61,698 bases of DNA from the NCBI GenBank assembly GCA_025060595.1, contig JANXBX010000011.1:1-61698 (forward strand), written 5' to 3'. Below are positions 36,436 through 45,241 of this stretch, one piece after another. Origin of the DNA: Synergistota bacterium. GTDB lineage: Bacteria; Synergistota; GBS-1. Under the pieces are notes generated by a model. The model had not been told where the DNA came from. It searched no databases and saw only the letters and a program-made list of their open reading frames with translations. Positions within the stretch are counted from its first letter, which is position 1. Each line of letters begins with the position of its first letter. The translations under genes were made by a program, and so were the position numbers.

Positions 36436-38445
36436 TCATTCTGCTATATTAGTAAACTTAGTTCTAATAGCAAACGGCTCGAAAGCCTTACCACCACCAG
36501 AGTAAAACTTACTAAAAAACTCTACATATTGCAAACGTGTTGAGTGAACAAAAGCTCCTAAAGCATTCACTAAAAGACTCAACGTATGCCCAATAATCAA
36601 GATAAGTAAAGCAACTATAATCCCTATTATGGGAACTTTAGATACCATATTAGCAAGCATATTAACTATCATAGCTATAACTGCACTGCCTAAACTTAAA
36701 GCAAGAATCCTACTATAAGAAAGAACATCACTTAAATAACTCATAACTCCATAGAGACTTAAAATACCCTTTATACCTCTTTTAACTACTCTTTTCTCCT
36801 CTCTTCCTTGAGTTATAACCAAGAAGACGGCTCCTAAAATAACCAAAACTTGAGATATTTTTAATAAAGAACTAGAAAACCACCCCACCTTAACCCCACC
36901 AAAGAAAAGAAGCGAAGACAGAAACCAAAGCCATCCTATTTGATCAAATAACGCATCTTTTATCTTGCCTTGCTTTATATTTATATATGCCTTGAGTATT
37001 AACCCTAAGAAAATATGTATTACACCCAGAGCTAAAGACATTCCCAGAAACTTCATAGGATCTTCAAGAGGATCTATAACTTTAAACCTATCCAAAACAG
37101 ATCCCAATCCCTTCAGCCACAATAGTTGATTAAAAAGACCATTAAACCATGCTCCTTGAAGGGCACCAAATATAATGGTTGAAATACTTCCTAAAAATAG
37201 AAGGTTTCCAAATTTTTTCGCATTTAAAGGAATCCTTTCACCGTACTTTAACAAAAACCAACCTATTAACAAGGCCATTATGAGCCCATATCCAGCATCA
37301 GAAAGACAGAGGCCAAAGAAAACAAAGAAAAAAGGTGCAACATACGGAGTCGGATCTATATCTCTACCGTATTGGGGAAGCCCATAAAGGGTAGTTAATA
37401 CCTCAAAAGGCTTAACTACTGAGCAATTTTCTATCACTACAGGAACCTCTTCCTCCGGAGAAGGCTCTTCAAGAGCGTAAGCTACGACTCCCTGGTATTC
37501 CTTAAAAAGCTTTTCCACTTTTTCCTTGTCCTTTTTCCTTATCCATCCTTCAAACATAAAAACCTTAGAAGTAGTTAAAAAACTTGCATTTACCTTATGC
37601 TTAAGAAAAGCTATAGAAAGGTAATCATATATGACCTTAAGATCATTAATAAAGGCAGAATAACTCTTAAGCCTATTAATTATAGATTCTTTCTCTTTAT
37701 CTAACTCTATGAGTTCCCTATCTATTCCCTTAACAACATCCTTCGGCAATCCCTTTCTTTTAGGCAAAGTAATTGCACTAAATGTATAATTTCTAAGTAT
37801 CAATTGAAGCTTCTCATTTTCTTCTTTTAGATAAACCAGAGCAAAAGATTTCTCCTGAGGAGAAGAAGGAAGATAAAAAATATTCCATAAAGAGAGATTA
37901 TTCTTCAAACTTTCAATAAACTTATCAAACTCTTCTAATTTTAAGGAACCAATAACTCCTGCCGTTTTTAACGTTCCTTCGTCAAAAAACTCCAAAGGGA
38001 TCTCCAACTCTTTCCACTGCTCTAAAAGCTTTCTATCAGAAATGAGTTGTGTTTGTTTGTTCTTCAACTCAACAAGTTTTCTTTCGAGATTCCTTATCTC
38101 CTCAACAATCTCTTTATAGTTAACCTTTTTAACCCTTTCTTCAAACTCGTCGACTGAAAGAGAAATCTTTTCCACAAGTATTGAATCTACTAAACCCTTT
38201 CGATTCTCATTAACATTCCCAAGAAACTCTATAGCTAACCTAAGGTCGTTCAAAAAACTCTCCATTTCAGATAAAGTTTTACCATCACTATCTCTACTTA
38301 CGCCAAAACTTTGAATCTTATCTCCTAACACAGCTGGAAGATCCACAAACTCGATAACTCCTAATCTCATAAGAGCATCTACTATTTTGTCTCTAATAGA
38401 TTTATGCGATATGACTTTGAGTTTCAACATTTCATTAACCGCCAT
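36436..38445 (-). CDS. atpI: V/A-type ATPase subunit I (a subunit, membrane stator)
   Basis: 669 residues. The N-terminal half (to ~345) is the cytoplasmic arm with long coiled coils that holds the peripheral stalks. The C-terminal half has about 8 helices with the channel region, including PFFFVFFGLCLSDAGYGL, SYSRILALSLGSAVIAMIVN and LIIGHTLSLLVNALGAFVHSTRLQYVEFFSKFY. The channel Arg is in LSYSRILALSLG. It overlaps atpH by 11 nt. Confidence 0.96.
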   Translation of the reverse strand: MAVNEMLKLKVISHKSIRDKIVDALMRLGVIEFVDLPAVLGDKIQSFGVSRDSDGKTLSEMESFLNDLRLAIEFLGNVNENRKGLVDSILVEKISLSVDEFEERVKKVNYKEIVEEIRNLERKLVELKNKQTQLISDRKLLEQWKELEIPLEFFDEGTLKTAGVIGSLKLEEFDKFIESLKNNLSLWNIFYLPSSPQEKSFALVYLKEENEKLQLILRNYTFSAITLPKRKGLPKDVVKGIDRELIELDKEKESIINRLKSYSAFINDLKVIYDYLSIAFLKHKVNASFLTTSKVFMFEGWIRKKDKEKVEKLFKEYQGVVAYALEEPSPEEEVPVVIENCSVVKPFEVLTTLYGLPQYGRDIDPTPYVAPFFFVFFGLCLSDAGYGLIMALLIGWFLLKYGERIPLNAKKFGNLLFLGSISTIIFGALQGAWFNGLFNQLLWLKGLGSVLDRFKVIDPLEDPMKFLGMSLALGVIHIFLGLILKAYINIKQGKIKDALFDQIGWLWFLSSLLFFGGVKVGWFSSSLLKISQVLVILGAVFLVITQGREEKRVVKRGIKGILSLYGVMSYLSDVLSYSRILALSLGSAVIAMIVNMLANMVSKVPIIGIIVALLILIIGHTLSLLVNALGAFVHSTRLQYVEFFSKFYSGGGKAFEPFAIRTKFTNIAE

Positions 38446-38758
38446 ACTTAATCAACACCTCTTTTAATAAAAACTCCGCCACCTTTTCAACTTTATCCCT
38501 ATAATTATTCTTGAATTTCTCTGCCTCTTTCTCACCCTTTTGAATAATTTCCATAAGAAGTCTTTCTCCTTCTTCTTTCCCTTCTTCAACAGCCTTTCTC
38601 CTTATCCTTACAGCTTCTCTCCTCCCTTCCGCAAGCATTTCAGAAACTTTCATGCTCGCTTCCTCCATAAGCTCTCTCGCCTTCCTTTTCGCTTCCTTAA
38701 CTATTTCATCTGCTTCCATCTCTATCCTTTTTATTTCTTCTATAATGTTTTCTTCCAC
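38435..38758 (-). CDS. atpH: V/A-type ATPase peripheral-stalk subunit H/G
   Basis: A small all-helical coiled-coil protein (107 residues) rich in Glu, Lys and Arg with heptad-like spacing, e.g. EEIKRIEMEADEIVKEAKR. It pairs with subunit E in the stator. The GTG start is 7 nt after GGAGGTGATATAA. First gene of the operon. Family assignment rests on composition, length and position more than on conserved residues. Confidence 0.88.
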   Translation of the reverse strand: MEENIIEEIKRIEMEADEIVKEAKRKARELMEEASMKVSEMLAEGRREAVRIRRKAVEEGKEEGERLLMEIIQKGEKEAEKFKNNYRDKVEKVAEFLLKEVLIKYGG

Positions 38759-38788
38759 TTATATCACCTCCAAAGCTTTTACTTTGAT

Positions 38789-38817
38789 ATTCTAATTGCC
38801 AAGCCACACTGTGTCAA
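38789..38817 (-). promoter_or_regulatory. V-ATPase operon promoter
   Basis: TTGACA (38812-38817), 17-bp spacer, TAGAAT (38789-38794), 30 bp before the atpH start. A strong promoter driving atpHIKECFABD and the carbonic-anhydrase-like gene. Confidence 0.85.
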
Positions 38818-38837
38818 GTCATACAAAAGATAACAAA

Positions 38838-39464
38838 CTATATTTCCATAGCCTCTACCACTAATCTCAAAAACTCTTTCAGCTCTCCCGTTTTCGGTCT
38901 AAGATGCAGATATAATCTATTCGTAGATGGAACCAAAGCCAAATGTTTTATAATTTTTAAATCACCCCTATATTTTCTGATCAACCTTAAAACCTTATCC
39001 AAAACCATCTCATTTTCACAAAAAGTACTAAAGTTAACCCCAGACAAAGAAATCCGTTTCTCCCGAAGCTCTCTCGCTCTTCTAATTTTCGGTCTAAACC
39101 AAAAGGCTCCTTCTCTTATAACGTGCACCTCACTTTCTACTTTCTTCCCACGAGGTGTTAGTAAAAAGAAAACCCTATCCCCTCTAAATAAAAGCAATGA
39201 TATCGGCAAATAAAGAAGACTATGCCTTGGAGACAGAATGAGAGAAACCTCTAAAACAGAAAAAAGTTTATTCTCAATCTTATACCCAGCTTTAAAACCA
39301 ACATAACCACCTATCCATGTATAATCCTTATCTTTTATCCTCAAAACAGACTCTATTTCTTCCAAATAGCTTTTCATCAATATAAGATTTAACTTTCTAC
39401 CCTTAAAAAACTGCAAAGTAAGAACAGCAGAAAAAATGATTAAGATCAAAATTAAATCAGACAA
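38838..39464 (-). CDS. Unknown membrane-anchored protein next to ArsA-like ATPase
   Basis: I do not recognise a family. One N-terminal hydrophobic segment (LILILIIFSAVLTLQFF) is followed by a basic ~185-residue region, with a second hydrophobic patch near LLYLPISLLLF and Arg-rich RPKIRRARELREKR. It looks like a membrane-anchored cytoplasmic domain. The TTG at 39462-39464 is about 10 nt from AAGGAGG; another TTG three codons earlier abuts that site. It overlaps the ArsA-like gene by about 13 nt, so the products are probably made together. Confidence 0.7.
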   Translation of the reverse strand: MSDLILILIIFSAVLTLQFFKGRKLNLILMKSYLEEIESVLRIKDKDYTWIGGYVGFKAGYKIENKLFSVLEVSLILSPRHSLLYLPISLLLFRGDRVFFLLTPRGKKVESEVHVIREGAFWFRPKIRRARELREKRISLSGVNFSTFCENEMVLDKVLRLIRKYRGDLKIIKHLALVPSTNRLYLHLRPKTGELKEFLRLVVEAMEI

Positions 39465-40357
39465 GCAAGGCAAACCTCCTTAAGTTTTTCCAATCCTCTC
39501 GGACTTTCATCAGTATAAGGTATAACTTTAATCTCGTATTTTGCAAAACTTGTGATAATTTTATCCATAACCTCTTTCTGCTTTAAAATTTTATCAGGCA
39601 TGTATTTGTTCACTACTATTTTTTCTATATGCATACCAAATCTTTCCAGAAAGTGAACTATCCTCTCCGTTTCAATCAGTGGAACTTCCTCAGCATTCAA
39701 AATAGGTATGTACGTAACCTCTTCACTTCTGAGTTTCTTCTCCAAAACAAGACATTCTTCTTTTATCTTTATTAACTCCCTCATCACATCATCGTCTTCC
39801 TCTCTAGAGGGAAGCGATTGTGGACTCTTACCTTTAACTCGCTCTATAATTCCCCGCCTATCTAGTATAAGCCTCCTTATTTTTATTAACTCATCTACCC
39901 ATATAGATGACACAGAAGGCAAGCTTAAAACTCTTAAGGTGTGTCCCGTAGGAGCCGTGTCAAACAGTACAAAGTCAAACTCATTAGAAAAAACATACTT
40001 TTTGATTGATTCAAGAGTAGCTTGTTCCTCCATACCCGGAGAAAACCTAAGAACATTAAAATAACTATCCATATTGAGAACAGATAAATATCTATAAGTC
40101 ATCTTCAAGCTAGAAGCTATCTTATTTAAATAGGAGGAAATTTCTCTATCTATATCTACCTCTCTTGCAAAAAGGTTTTCACCTACTTGAGAGACCTTGT
40201 CTGATAGTTTAATTCCCAATATATCCCCCAGGTTATGTGCAGGATCAAGAGATACTATAAGAGTTTTATATCCTTGCGTAGAAAGATAAACGGCATATGA
40301 CGCAGCAACACTTGTCTTACCAACCCCGCCTTTACCTACGAAAAATTTTACCCTCAT
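39452..40357 (-). CDS. ArsA/Get3-family ATPase
   Basis: A soluble P-loop ATPase of the ArsA/TRC40 class. 301 residues with the deviant Walker A GKGGVGKTS (8-16), the switch I-like LDPAHNLGD and the signature FDTAPTGHTLR (132-142). It has a single ATPase half. It lacks the paired cysteines of arsenite pumps in the middle but has CLAC at the extreme C-terminus. No arsB or arsR is nearby, so arsenite export is unlikely. The neighbours are cstA, a small protein and a membrane-anchored protein, which makes membrane-protein targeting or assembly a possible role. Confidence 0.9.
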   Translation of the reverse strand: MRVKFFVGKGGVGKTSVAASYAVYLSTQGYKTLIVSLDPAHNLGDILGIKLSDKVSQVGENLFAREVDIDREISSYLNKIASSLKMTYRYLSVLNMDSYFNVLRFSPGMEEQATLESIKKYVFSNEFDFVLFDTAPTGHTLRVLSLPSVSSIWVDELIKIRRLILDRRGIIERVKGKSPQSLPSREEDDDVMRELIKIKEECLVLEKKLRSEEVTYIPILNAEEVPLIETERIVHFLERFGMHIEKIVVNKYMPDKILKQKEVMDKIITSFAKYEIKVIPYTDESPRGLEKLKEVCLACLI

Positions 40358-40623
40358 GCTTCAAAATACCCCGCTATTCTTCCAAAAGCATCATCAAGAT
40401 TAAGAGTCATCGACGTCATTATTCTTAACTCATGCTCTAAAAAAGGAAGAAGCCTTAAAGATAAAGTGGTTGGGGGACTAGGCATACCCACAAGTCCCCC
40501 AACCACCAAAAGAGCAAAGAGATTCTCATACTCTGCGCACTCAAGCTCTATCAAGCTAATCGCATTTTCCTTAAGCCCCTGCGAAAATCCTTTTAAAAAA
40601 TCTATTATATGCTTAATAACCAT
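40354..40623 (-). CDS. Small protein of unknown function between cstA and ArsA-like gene
   Basis: An 89-residue protein I do not recognise. A mildly hydrophobic centre (FALLVVGGLVGMPSPPTTL) is followed by LRLLPFLEHELRIMTSM and an acidic end. The MPSPPTTLSLRLLP stretch looks like a conserved motif. The ATG lies 2 nt after the cstA stop, and its stop overlaps the next start (ATGA), so it is translated in step with both neighbours. It is not the YbdD-type small partner known for E. coli CstA. Confidence 0.8.
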   Translation of the reverse strand: MVIKHIIDFLKGFSQGLKENAISLIELECAEYENLFALLVVGGLVGMPSPPTTLSLRLLPFLEHELRIMTSMTLNLDDAFGRIAGYFEA

Positions 40624-40625
40624 TA

Positions 40626-42383
40626 TTAAGTAGTTGGCTCAAAGAGTTGCGACCCTCTTTTCAAAGCCTTGGAAAAGTCATAAAGCAACCAGAAGTTAAG
40701 TATAAGCATTACTACTATCATTCCACCGATAGTATACTTAGCAATCCCAGCCTGTGCAGGAACAACAGCCACTAAATACCAGAATAATGCTACTGTAACA
40801 GTAAGCCATAAGAACATTGCAGGAATTATTGCAGCCCATTTATAACCTGCTGAAGCTTTCTGAACATTTGTTACCCAAACAGCAACCGTTAATAAAGCTA
40901 TAGAAGCAAGAAGCTGATTAGCACCTGCAAAAGCAGGCCAAAGCAAGCTTAAAGCTCCTCCCCATGCAAGACCAACTCCAAATATAGCTGCTATAAGAGA
41001 GCCAACCCATCTATTAGCTATGAAAGCATATAAACCAGGTGAAGATTCACGGAGAGGTTCGAATATTTCAGCCCAAGCAAAACGTGCCAATCTGTTAGTG
41101 GTATCAAGGGTCGTTAGTACAAAACAGGAAACCCAAAGACCAGCAAAAGTTCTTCCTATTTTAAATGGGATACCCAAGATGCTTTCAAGTCCCTTAGCAT
41201 AACCAAAGTAGAATGGACCCAATGGCCCACCCACAGCACCAGCAGATTTTAGATAATTTTGCCCAAGATAAGTTCCACCGGCTTTTAACATATTTAAATT
41301 AATGTTCATCTGGGTTAACTTATCAGCAGCTCCCTCCAAAGCAGATAAACCAAAAACAGCAACGGAAATAATAACTATTGTTGAAAGGAAGCCCTCTGTA
41401 AACATAGAACCATAACCAACCAAAAGCCCACTAAGTTCACTATCGAGCTGCTTAGAAGAAGTTCCTGAAGCAACAAGAGAATGAAAACCTGACAAAGCTC
41501 CACATGCAATGACTAATGGAACCGTGGGCCAGAAGGGGGATGGCTTTCCACCAACAATATTAGGACTGAAGGTAGTATAAGCAGGGAAGTTAAATCCTTT
41601 CGCAAGAAAGAGAAAAGATATGCCACCTAATATCAAACCAACCCAGAGTATATAAGCATTAAGATAATCACGCGGTTGGAGCAATATCCATACTGGCAAG
41701 GCTGCAGCAAAAACGATGTAAATAAAAGTAAGAACATACCACGTTTGAGTCGAAAGCTTTATAGGAAAAACATAACCTAACCATATAGATAAAGCAACTA
41801 AAATAAGACCTATTACAGTTCCACCTTTCATTCCCCAACTTGTTCTATACATTATGTACCCAGAAATCACAGCCGCTATTATGAACCCTATTGAAGCGGT
41901 TGGAACAGATGGATCAGCTACAAAGGTTTGAGCCAAAGTGACAGTAAAAGCAGCTACCACAAGAATAAGTGCAAAATAAACAAACAACTCAAAGATGTAA
42001 GATGTTCTCTTACTCATAATCTTACCTGCGACATACTGAATAGATTTTCCTTCATACCTTACAGAAGCCATCAAAGACAGATAATCATGAATGCTCCCGA
42101 TAAAGATATTACCAAGCCAAACCCACATTAAAGATGGAAGCCAACCCCATGCCATCGCCATAGCAGGACCTAATATAGGCCCAGCACCAGCTATAGAGGC
42201 AAAATGATGTCCATAAAGAACAAAGGGATGAGCAGGATAATAATCCACACCATCCTTCAAAGCTACTGCTGGAGTTGGCCTGTTGGGATCAGCTTTAACT
42301 ACATTTTTCTCAAGCCTTTTACCATAAGTAAAGTAAGCTACAAGATAAATTGCCGCTGCTATTAATACTATTAAACTCGACAC
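40626..42383 (-). CDS. cstA: Carbon starvation protein CstA (pyruvate/peptide transporter family)
   Basis: A polytopic inner-membrane transporter. 585 residues, the shorter form common in anaerobes (E. coli CstA is about 700). Family motifs: DYYPAHPFVLYGHHFASIAGAGPILGP-type N-terminus, GNIFIGSIHDYL, ACGALSGFHSLVASGTSSKQL and DTTNRLARFAWAEIFEP. Known members import pyruvate or peptides. GTG at 42381-42383 is 8 nt from GGAGGTGG. First gene of a four-gene unit with an extended -10 promoter. Confidence 0.95.
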   Translation of the reverse strand: MSSLIVLIAAAIYLVAYFTYGKRLEKNVVKADPNRPTPAVALKDGVDYYPAHPFVLYGHHFASIAGAGPILGPAMAMAWGWLPSLMWVWLGNIFIGSIHDYLSLMASVRYEGKSIQYVAGKIMSKRTSYIFELFVYFALILVVAAFTVTLAQTFVADPSVPTASIGFIIAAVISGYIMYRTSWGMKGGTVIGLILVALSIWLGYVFPIKLSTQTWYVLTFIYIVFAAALPVWILLQPRDYLNAYILWVGLILGGISFLFLAKGFNFPAYTTFSPNIVGGKPSPFWPTVPLVIACGALSGFHSLVASGTSSKQLDSELSGLLVGYGSMFTEGFLSTIVIISVAVFGLSALEGAADKLTQMNINLNMLKAGGTYLGQNYLKSAGAVGGPLGPFYFGYAKGLESILGIPFKIGRTFAGLWVSCFVLTTLDTTNRLARFAWAEIFEPLRESSPGLYAFIANRWVGSLIAAIFGVGLAWGGALSLLWPAFAGANQLLASIALLTVAVWVTNVQKASAGYKWAAIIPAMFLWLTVTVALFWYLVAVVPAQAGIAKYTIGGMIVVMLILNFWLLYDFSKALKRGSQLFEPTT

Positions 42384-42428
42384 AAAAACCACCTCCTTTT
42401 AAAGTGTTAGAAACAATCCCGGTTACAT

Positions 42429-42437
42429 ATTATATCA
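42429..42437 (-). promoter_or_regulatory. Extended -10 promoter of cstA cluster
   Basis: On the minus strand TGATATAAT (42429-42437), a perfect extended -10, about 45 bp before the cstA start. No good -35. TATTAAG/CTTAATA arms upstream (about 42446-42475) may form a weak hairpin ending the CheY-like gene. Confidence 0.6.
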
Positions 42438-42475
42438 CAAACCTATTAAGTTTCGCACATGCTTGCTTAATAACC

Positions 42476-42862
42476 TCATAGCAAAGTCTCTTTACTTTTT
42501 AAGTAATTTTCAATAACTACTCTAAGCTTTGCAGGACTAAAGGGCTTAAAAAGAATGTCTTTAACCCCTAAAGCTTTCAATTCACCGACTATAGTTTTCT
42601 CGCTAAGAGCAGTTAATCCTATCACTAAAACATTTCTGTAAACGCCAAGTTCATTAAACTTTTTCATAAAAGATATACCATCCATATCAGGCATCATAAC
42701 ATCCAAAAGAATGATGTCTGGCTTATATTTTTTTAATAGAGCAAATGCCTCTTCTCCATTCGAAGCTTCAAGAATATCCAAATTTCTTCCAGCTAATGAC
42801 TGTTTTACTAAATCCCTAACTAAAGGTGAGTCATCAATTATAAGGATACTTCTCCCAGCCAT
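42476..42862 (-). CDS. CheY-like single-domain response regulator
   Basis: 128 residues, one receiver domain. It has the acidic pair IIDDS, phospho-acceptor Asp in ILLDVMMPDMDG, switch Thr in GLTALS and Lys in FKPFS, so it should be phosphorylated. There is no output domain. Ribosome site GGAGAAG comes before the ATG, 2 nt after the ARPP-1-like gene. No kinase is near. With cheR elsewhere in the window it may belong to a chemosensory system, but its place at the end of a transporter operon is unexplained. Confidence 0.92.
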   Translation of the reverse strand: MAGRSILIIDDSPLVRDLVKQSLAGRNLDILEASNGEEAFALLKKYKPDIILLDVMMPDMDGISFMKKFNELGVYRNVLVIGLTALSEKTIVGELKALGVKDILFKPFSPAKLRVVIENYLKSKETLL

Positions 42863-42864
42863 AC

Positions 42865-43779
42865 CTACTTCTCCTTAAAAAGAGAAAGATGAAGGATACT
42901 CTCCTCTACAATCAAAACCTTTCCTAAAAGTTCGCTACTTTCTCCAAATCTTATTTCCTTACTAACACTACTCGGTGTAAAATAATCTTTGAACCCTGAT
43001 ATTAGGGTAGACTTGATAAAGCTTTTAATCCTCTTAACCGAAAGGTTAACACGACCTTTACCTACAAAACCTTCTATTAAATAACTTCTTAAAAGCTTTT
43101 TCAAAAATCTAGATAAGATTCGCCTACTACCAAAAAGATCCACAGCTATAAGTGCTGGTGTTTCAATAACAAATCCGGAGATTTCCTCTCCAAGATCTTT
43201 CATTTCTTCTATATAACTTTCTATTTCATTTTTCAAATTATTATAAGCATCATGAAAGGAGAAAGTTTTAGAGGAAACCTTTAAAGTCGTTAACGTTTTA
43301 TTTATTGAATTCCAGAGAGAGCGCTGATCAGACTTATAACCTTTACCTTCAGACAACGATCTAGTCACCCCTTCACATAAAACCTTTCTTAAAGAAGGAG
43401 TAAGTAATGTTGTTCCAGGACTAAAAACTTTTCCTCCACCCCATCTCCTTTGCTCTATACAAGAAACAGGTATTTCGAAAGCCTCCGCTCCCTCAAGCCA
43501 CAATGATGTATTAACTACCCTATCTTGCTGAGCTCCTAATAACTCTTCTCCATCAAGAATGAAAAAGGGAGTGTTAGATAAGCTTCTAAACATAACACTA
43601 TCTATGTTAGGAGCATCAAGCTCAGATATAGAAAAACCACCATCTTCTAACGTGAGAAACTCTCTTGAAAATCCCTCTTCTGGAGCTTGAAGGGGATAGA
43701 TAACCACATTTCTTAAAAACATCGGCTCTCTTACTTCCAAATTATTCCAAAAATCCCTCAATTTCTCATATTTCACCAA
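42865..43779 (-). CDS. ARPP-1-like protein (DUF6569 type)
   Basis: 304 residues. The N-terminal half matches the ARPP-1 domain: LRNVVIYPL, then FLTLEDG, ISELDAPNIDSVMFRSLSNTP, the core FILDGEELLGAQQDRVVNTS, and IPVSCIEQRRWG. This family was described in studies of ADP-ribose-related systems; its activity is not established to my knowledge. The C-terminal half is Lys/Arg-rich without a known match. A TTG start overlaps livF by 14 nt, so it is made from the liv transcript. Confidence 0.8.
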   Translation of the reverse strand: MVKYEKLRDFWNNLEVREPMFLRNVVIYPLQAPEEGFSREFLTLEDGGFSISELDAPNIDSVMFRSLSNTPFFILDGEELLGAQQDRVVNTSLWLEGAEAFEIPVSCIEQRRWGGGKVFSPGTTLLTPSLRKVLCEGVTRSLSEGKGYKSDQRSLWNSINKTLTTLKVSSKTFSFHDAYNNLKNEIESYIEEMKDLGEEISGFVIETPALIAVDLFGSRRILSRFLKKLLRSYLIEGFVGKGRVNLSVKRIKSFIKSTLISGFKDYFTPSSVSKEIRFGESSELLGKVLIVEESILHLSLFKEK

Positions 43780-44470
43780 GGTATGCTCTCCTCACTCTGT
43801 CATCGTTAATGAGCTCTTCTCCACGCCCCTCTATAACTATCCTACCCGTTTCTAAGACATACCCATAATGAGCTATTTTCAATGCAGCCCTAGCGTTCTG
43901 TTCTATCAGGAGTATTGTTTTCCCTTCCTCATTTATTCTCCTTATCACTCTAAAAACTTCCCTAACAAGAAGAGGAGCTAACCCTAAAGAAGGTTCATCC
44001 ATCATAAGAAGCTGGGGTTTACTCATTAAAGCTCTTCCCAAGGCTAACATTTGTTGCTCGCCGCCTGAAAGCGTCCCTGCCTTCTGGTTCTTTCTTTCCT
44101 CAAGACGAGGAAACAGACTGAAAACCCAACTCAAGTCTTCCCTAATACCATCCTCGTCGGTCCTATAATAAGCCCCCATAAGAAGGTTTTCTAGAACTGT
44201 AAGGTTAGGAAATATCCTCCTCCCCTCAGGAACCATAGCAACCCCCTTTTGAATTATTTCATGAGTAGGTTTTCCAAGAATTGCCTCTCCATTTAGGCTA
44301 ATGGAACCCTTAGCATCCACAAGACCACATATCGCTCTTAAGGTTGTAGTTTTCCCAGCCCCATTAGCACCTATAAGGGTAACAATTTTCCCTTGAGGAA
44401 CTTCTAAACTTATACCCTTAAGAGCATGGATACCACCATAATAAACATGAAGATTCTCAATCTTAAGCAT
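43766..44470 (-). CDS. livF: Branched-chain amino acid ABC transporter ATPase LivF
   Basis: One of the two ATPases of a HAAT-type transporter. 234 residues with Walker A GANGAGKTTT, Q-loop MVPEGRRIFPNLT (typical of LivF), signature LSGGEQQMLALGRAL and Walker B LLMMDEPSLGLAP. Follows livG with no gap. It may handle amino acids, amides or urea; the receptor sequence does not settle this. Confidence 0.96.
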   Translation of the reverse strand: MLKIENLHVYYGGIHALKGISLEVPQGKIVTLIGANGAGKTTTLRAICGLVDAKGSISLNGEAILGKPTHEIIQKGVAMVPEGRRIFPNLTVLENLLMGAYYRTDEDGIREDLSWVFSLFPRLEERKNQKAGTLSGGEQQMLALGRALMSKPQLLMMDEPSLGLAPLLVREVFRVIRRINEEGKTILLIEQNARAALKIAHYGYVLETGRIVIEGRGEELINDDRVRRAYLGEI

Positions 44471-45241
44471 CTATTTTTCATCCTCCCCAAGATAAGCTTC
44501 TATAACCTTAGGATCTTTCTGAATAACCTCTGGGGGCCCTTCAGCTATGCTAATACCGTGGTCCATAACTCTTATTCTTTCACATATTCCCATGACAACC
44601 TTCATATCATGTTCTATAAGAAATATGGTAACACCAAATTCGTCACGAACCATTTTAATAAAATCCATTAGATCTTGAGTTTCGCTAGGATTCATACCAG
44701 CCGCAGGTTCATCAAGAAGAAGAAGTTTAGGATGAGTAGCAAGAGCTCTAGCTATTTCAAGCCTTCTTTGCTGACCATAAGGTAATCCTCCTGCAATGAA
44801 ATCCTCATATTTTATAAGTCCAAGTTTAGATAAAAGCTCTCGAGCTTCTCTCCTCAATCTTTCTTCCTCTTTGACATGACGAGGCAGTCTAAAAACTGAT
44901 TCAAATAGGCTTGACCTCATCTGACAGTGATAAGAAACCATAACATTATCAAGAACAGTTAGCTCCTTGAATAGCCTTATGTTTTGAAAAGTCCTAGCCA
45001 CACCCTTTGATACTATGAGATTAGTAGGTTTTCCTGTTATATCTTCACCATCAAAATATATTTTACCGACTACAGGAGTATAAATGCCTGTAATTAAGTT
45101 AAAAACGGTAGTCTTACCAGCCCCATTAGGTCCTATGAGCCCCACAAGTTCTCCCTCCATAATCTCTATGCTAAAATCATTTACAGCTCTCAACCCACCA
45201 AAATCCATCGTTACTCCATCAAGCTTAAGAAGAACCTTCAA
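44471..45241 (-). CDS. livG: Branched-chain amino acid ABC transporter ATPase LivG
   Basis: The second ATPase. 256 residues with Walker A GPNGAGKTT, RTFQNIRLFKELTV (LivG type), signature PYGQQRRLEIARALA and Walker B LLLLDEPAAGMNP, plus the characteristic long C-terminus HGISIAEGPPEVIQKDPKVIEAYLG. The TTG start with GGTGG upstream overlaps livM by 17 nt. Confidence 0.96.
   Translation of the reverse strand: MKVLLKLDGVTMDFGGLRAVNDFSIEIMEGELVGLIGPNGAGKTTVFNLITGIYTPVVGKIYFDGEDITGKPTNLIVSKGVARTFQNIRLFKELTVLDNVMVSYHCQMRSSLFESVFRLPRHVKEEERLRREARELLSKLGLIKYEDFIAGGLPYGQQRRLEIARALATHPKLLLLDEPAAGMNPSETQDLMDFIKMVRDEFGVTIFLIEHDMKVVMGICERIRVMDHGISIAEGPPEVIQKDPKVIEAYLGEDEK

Noticed and set aside
39452-40357. 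Arsenite pump ATPase (ArsA proper)
   Set aside because: It has one ATPase half only, no central paired cysteines, and no ars genes nearby. Called only at family level.
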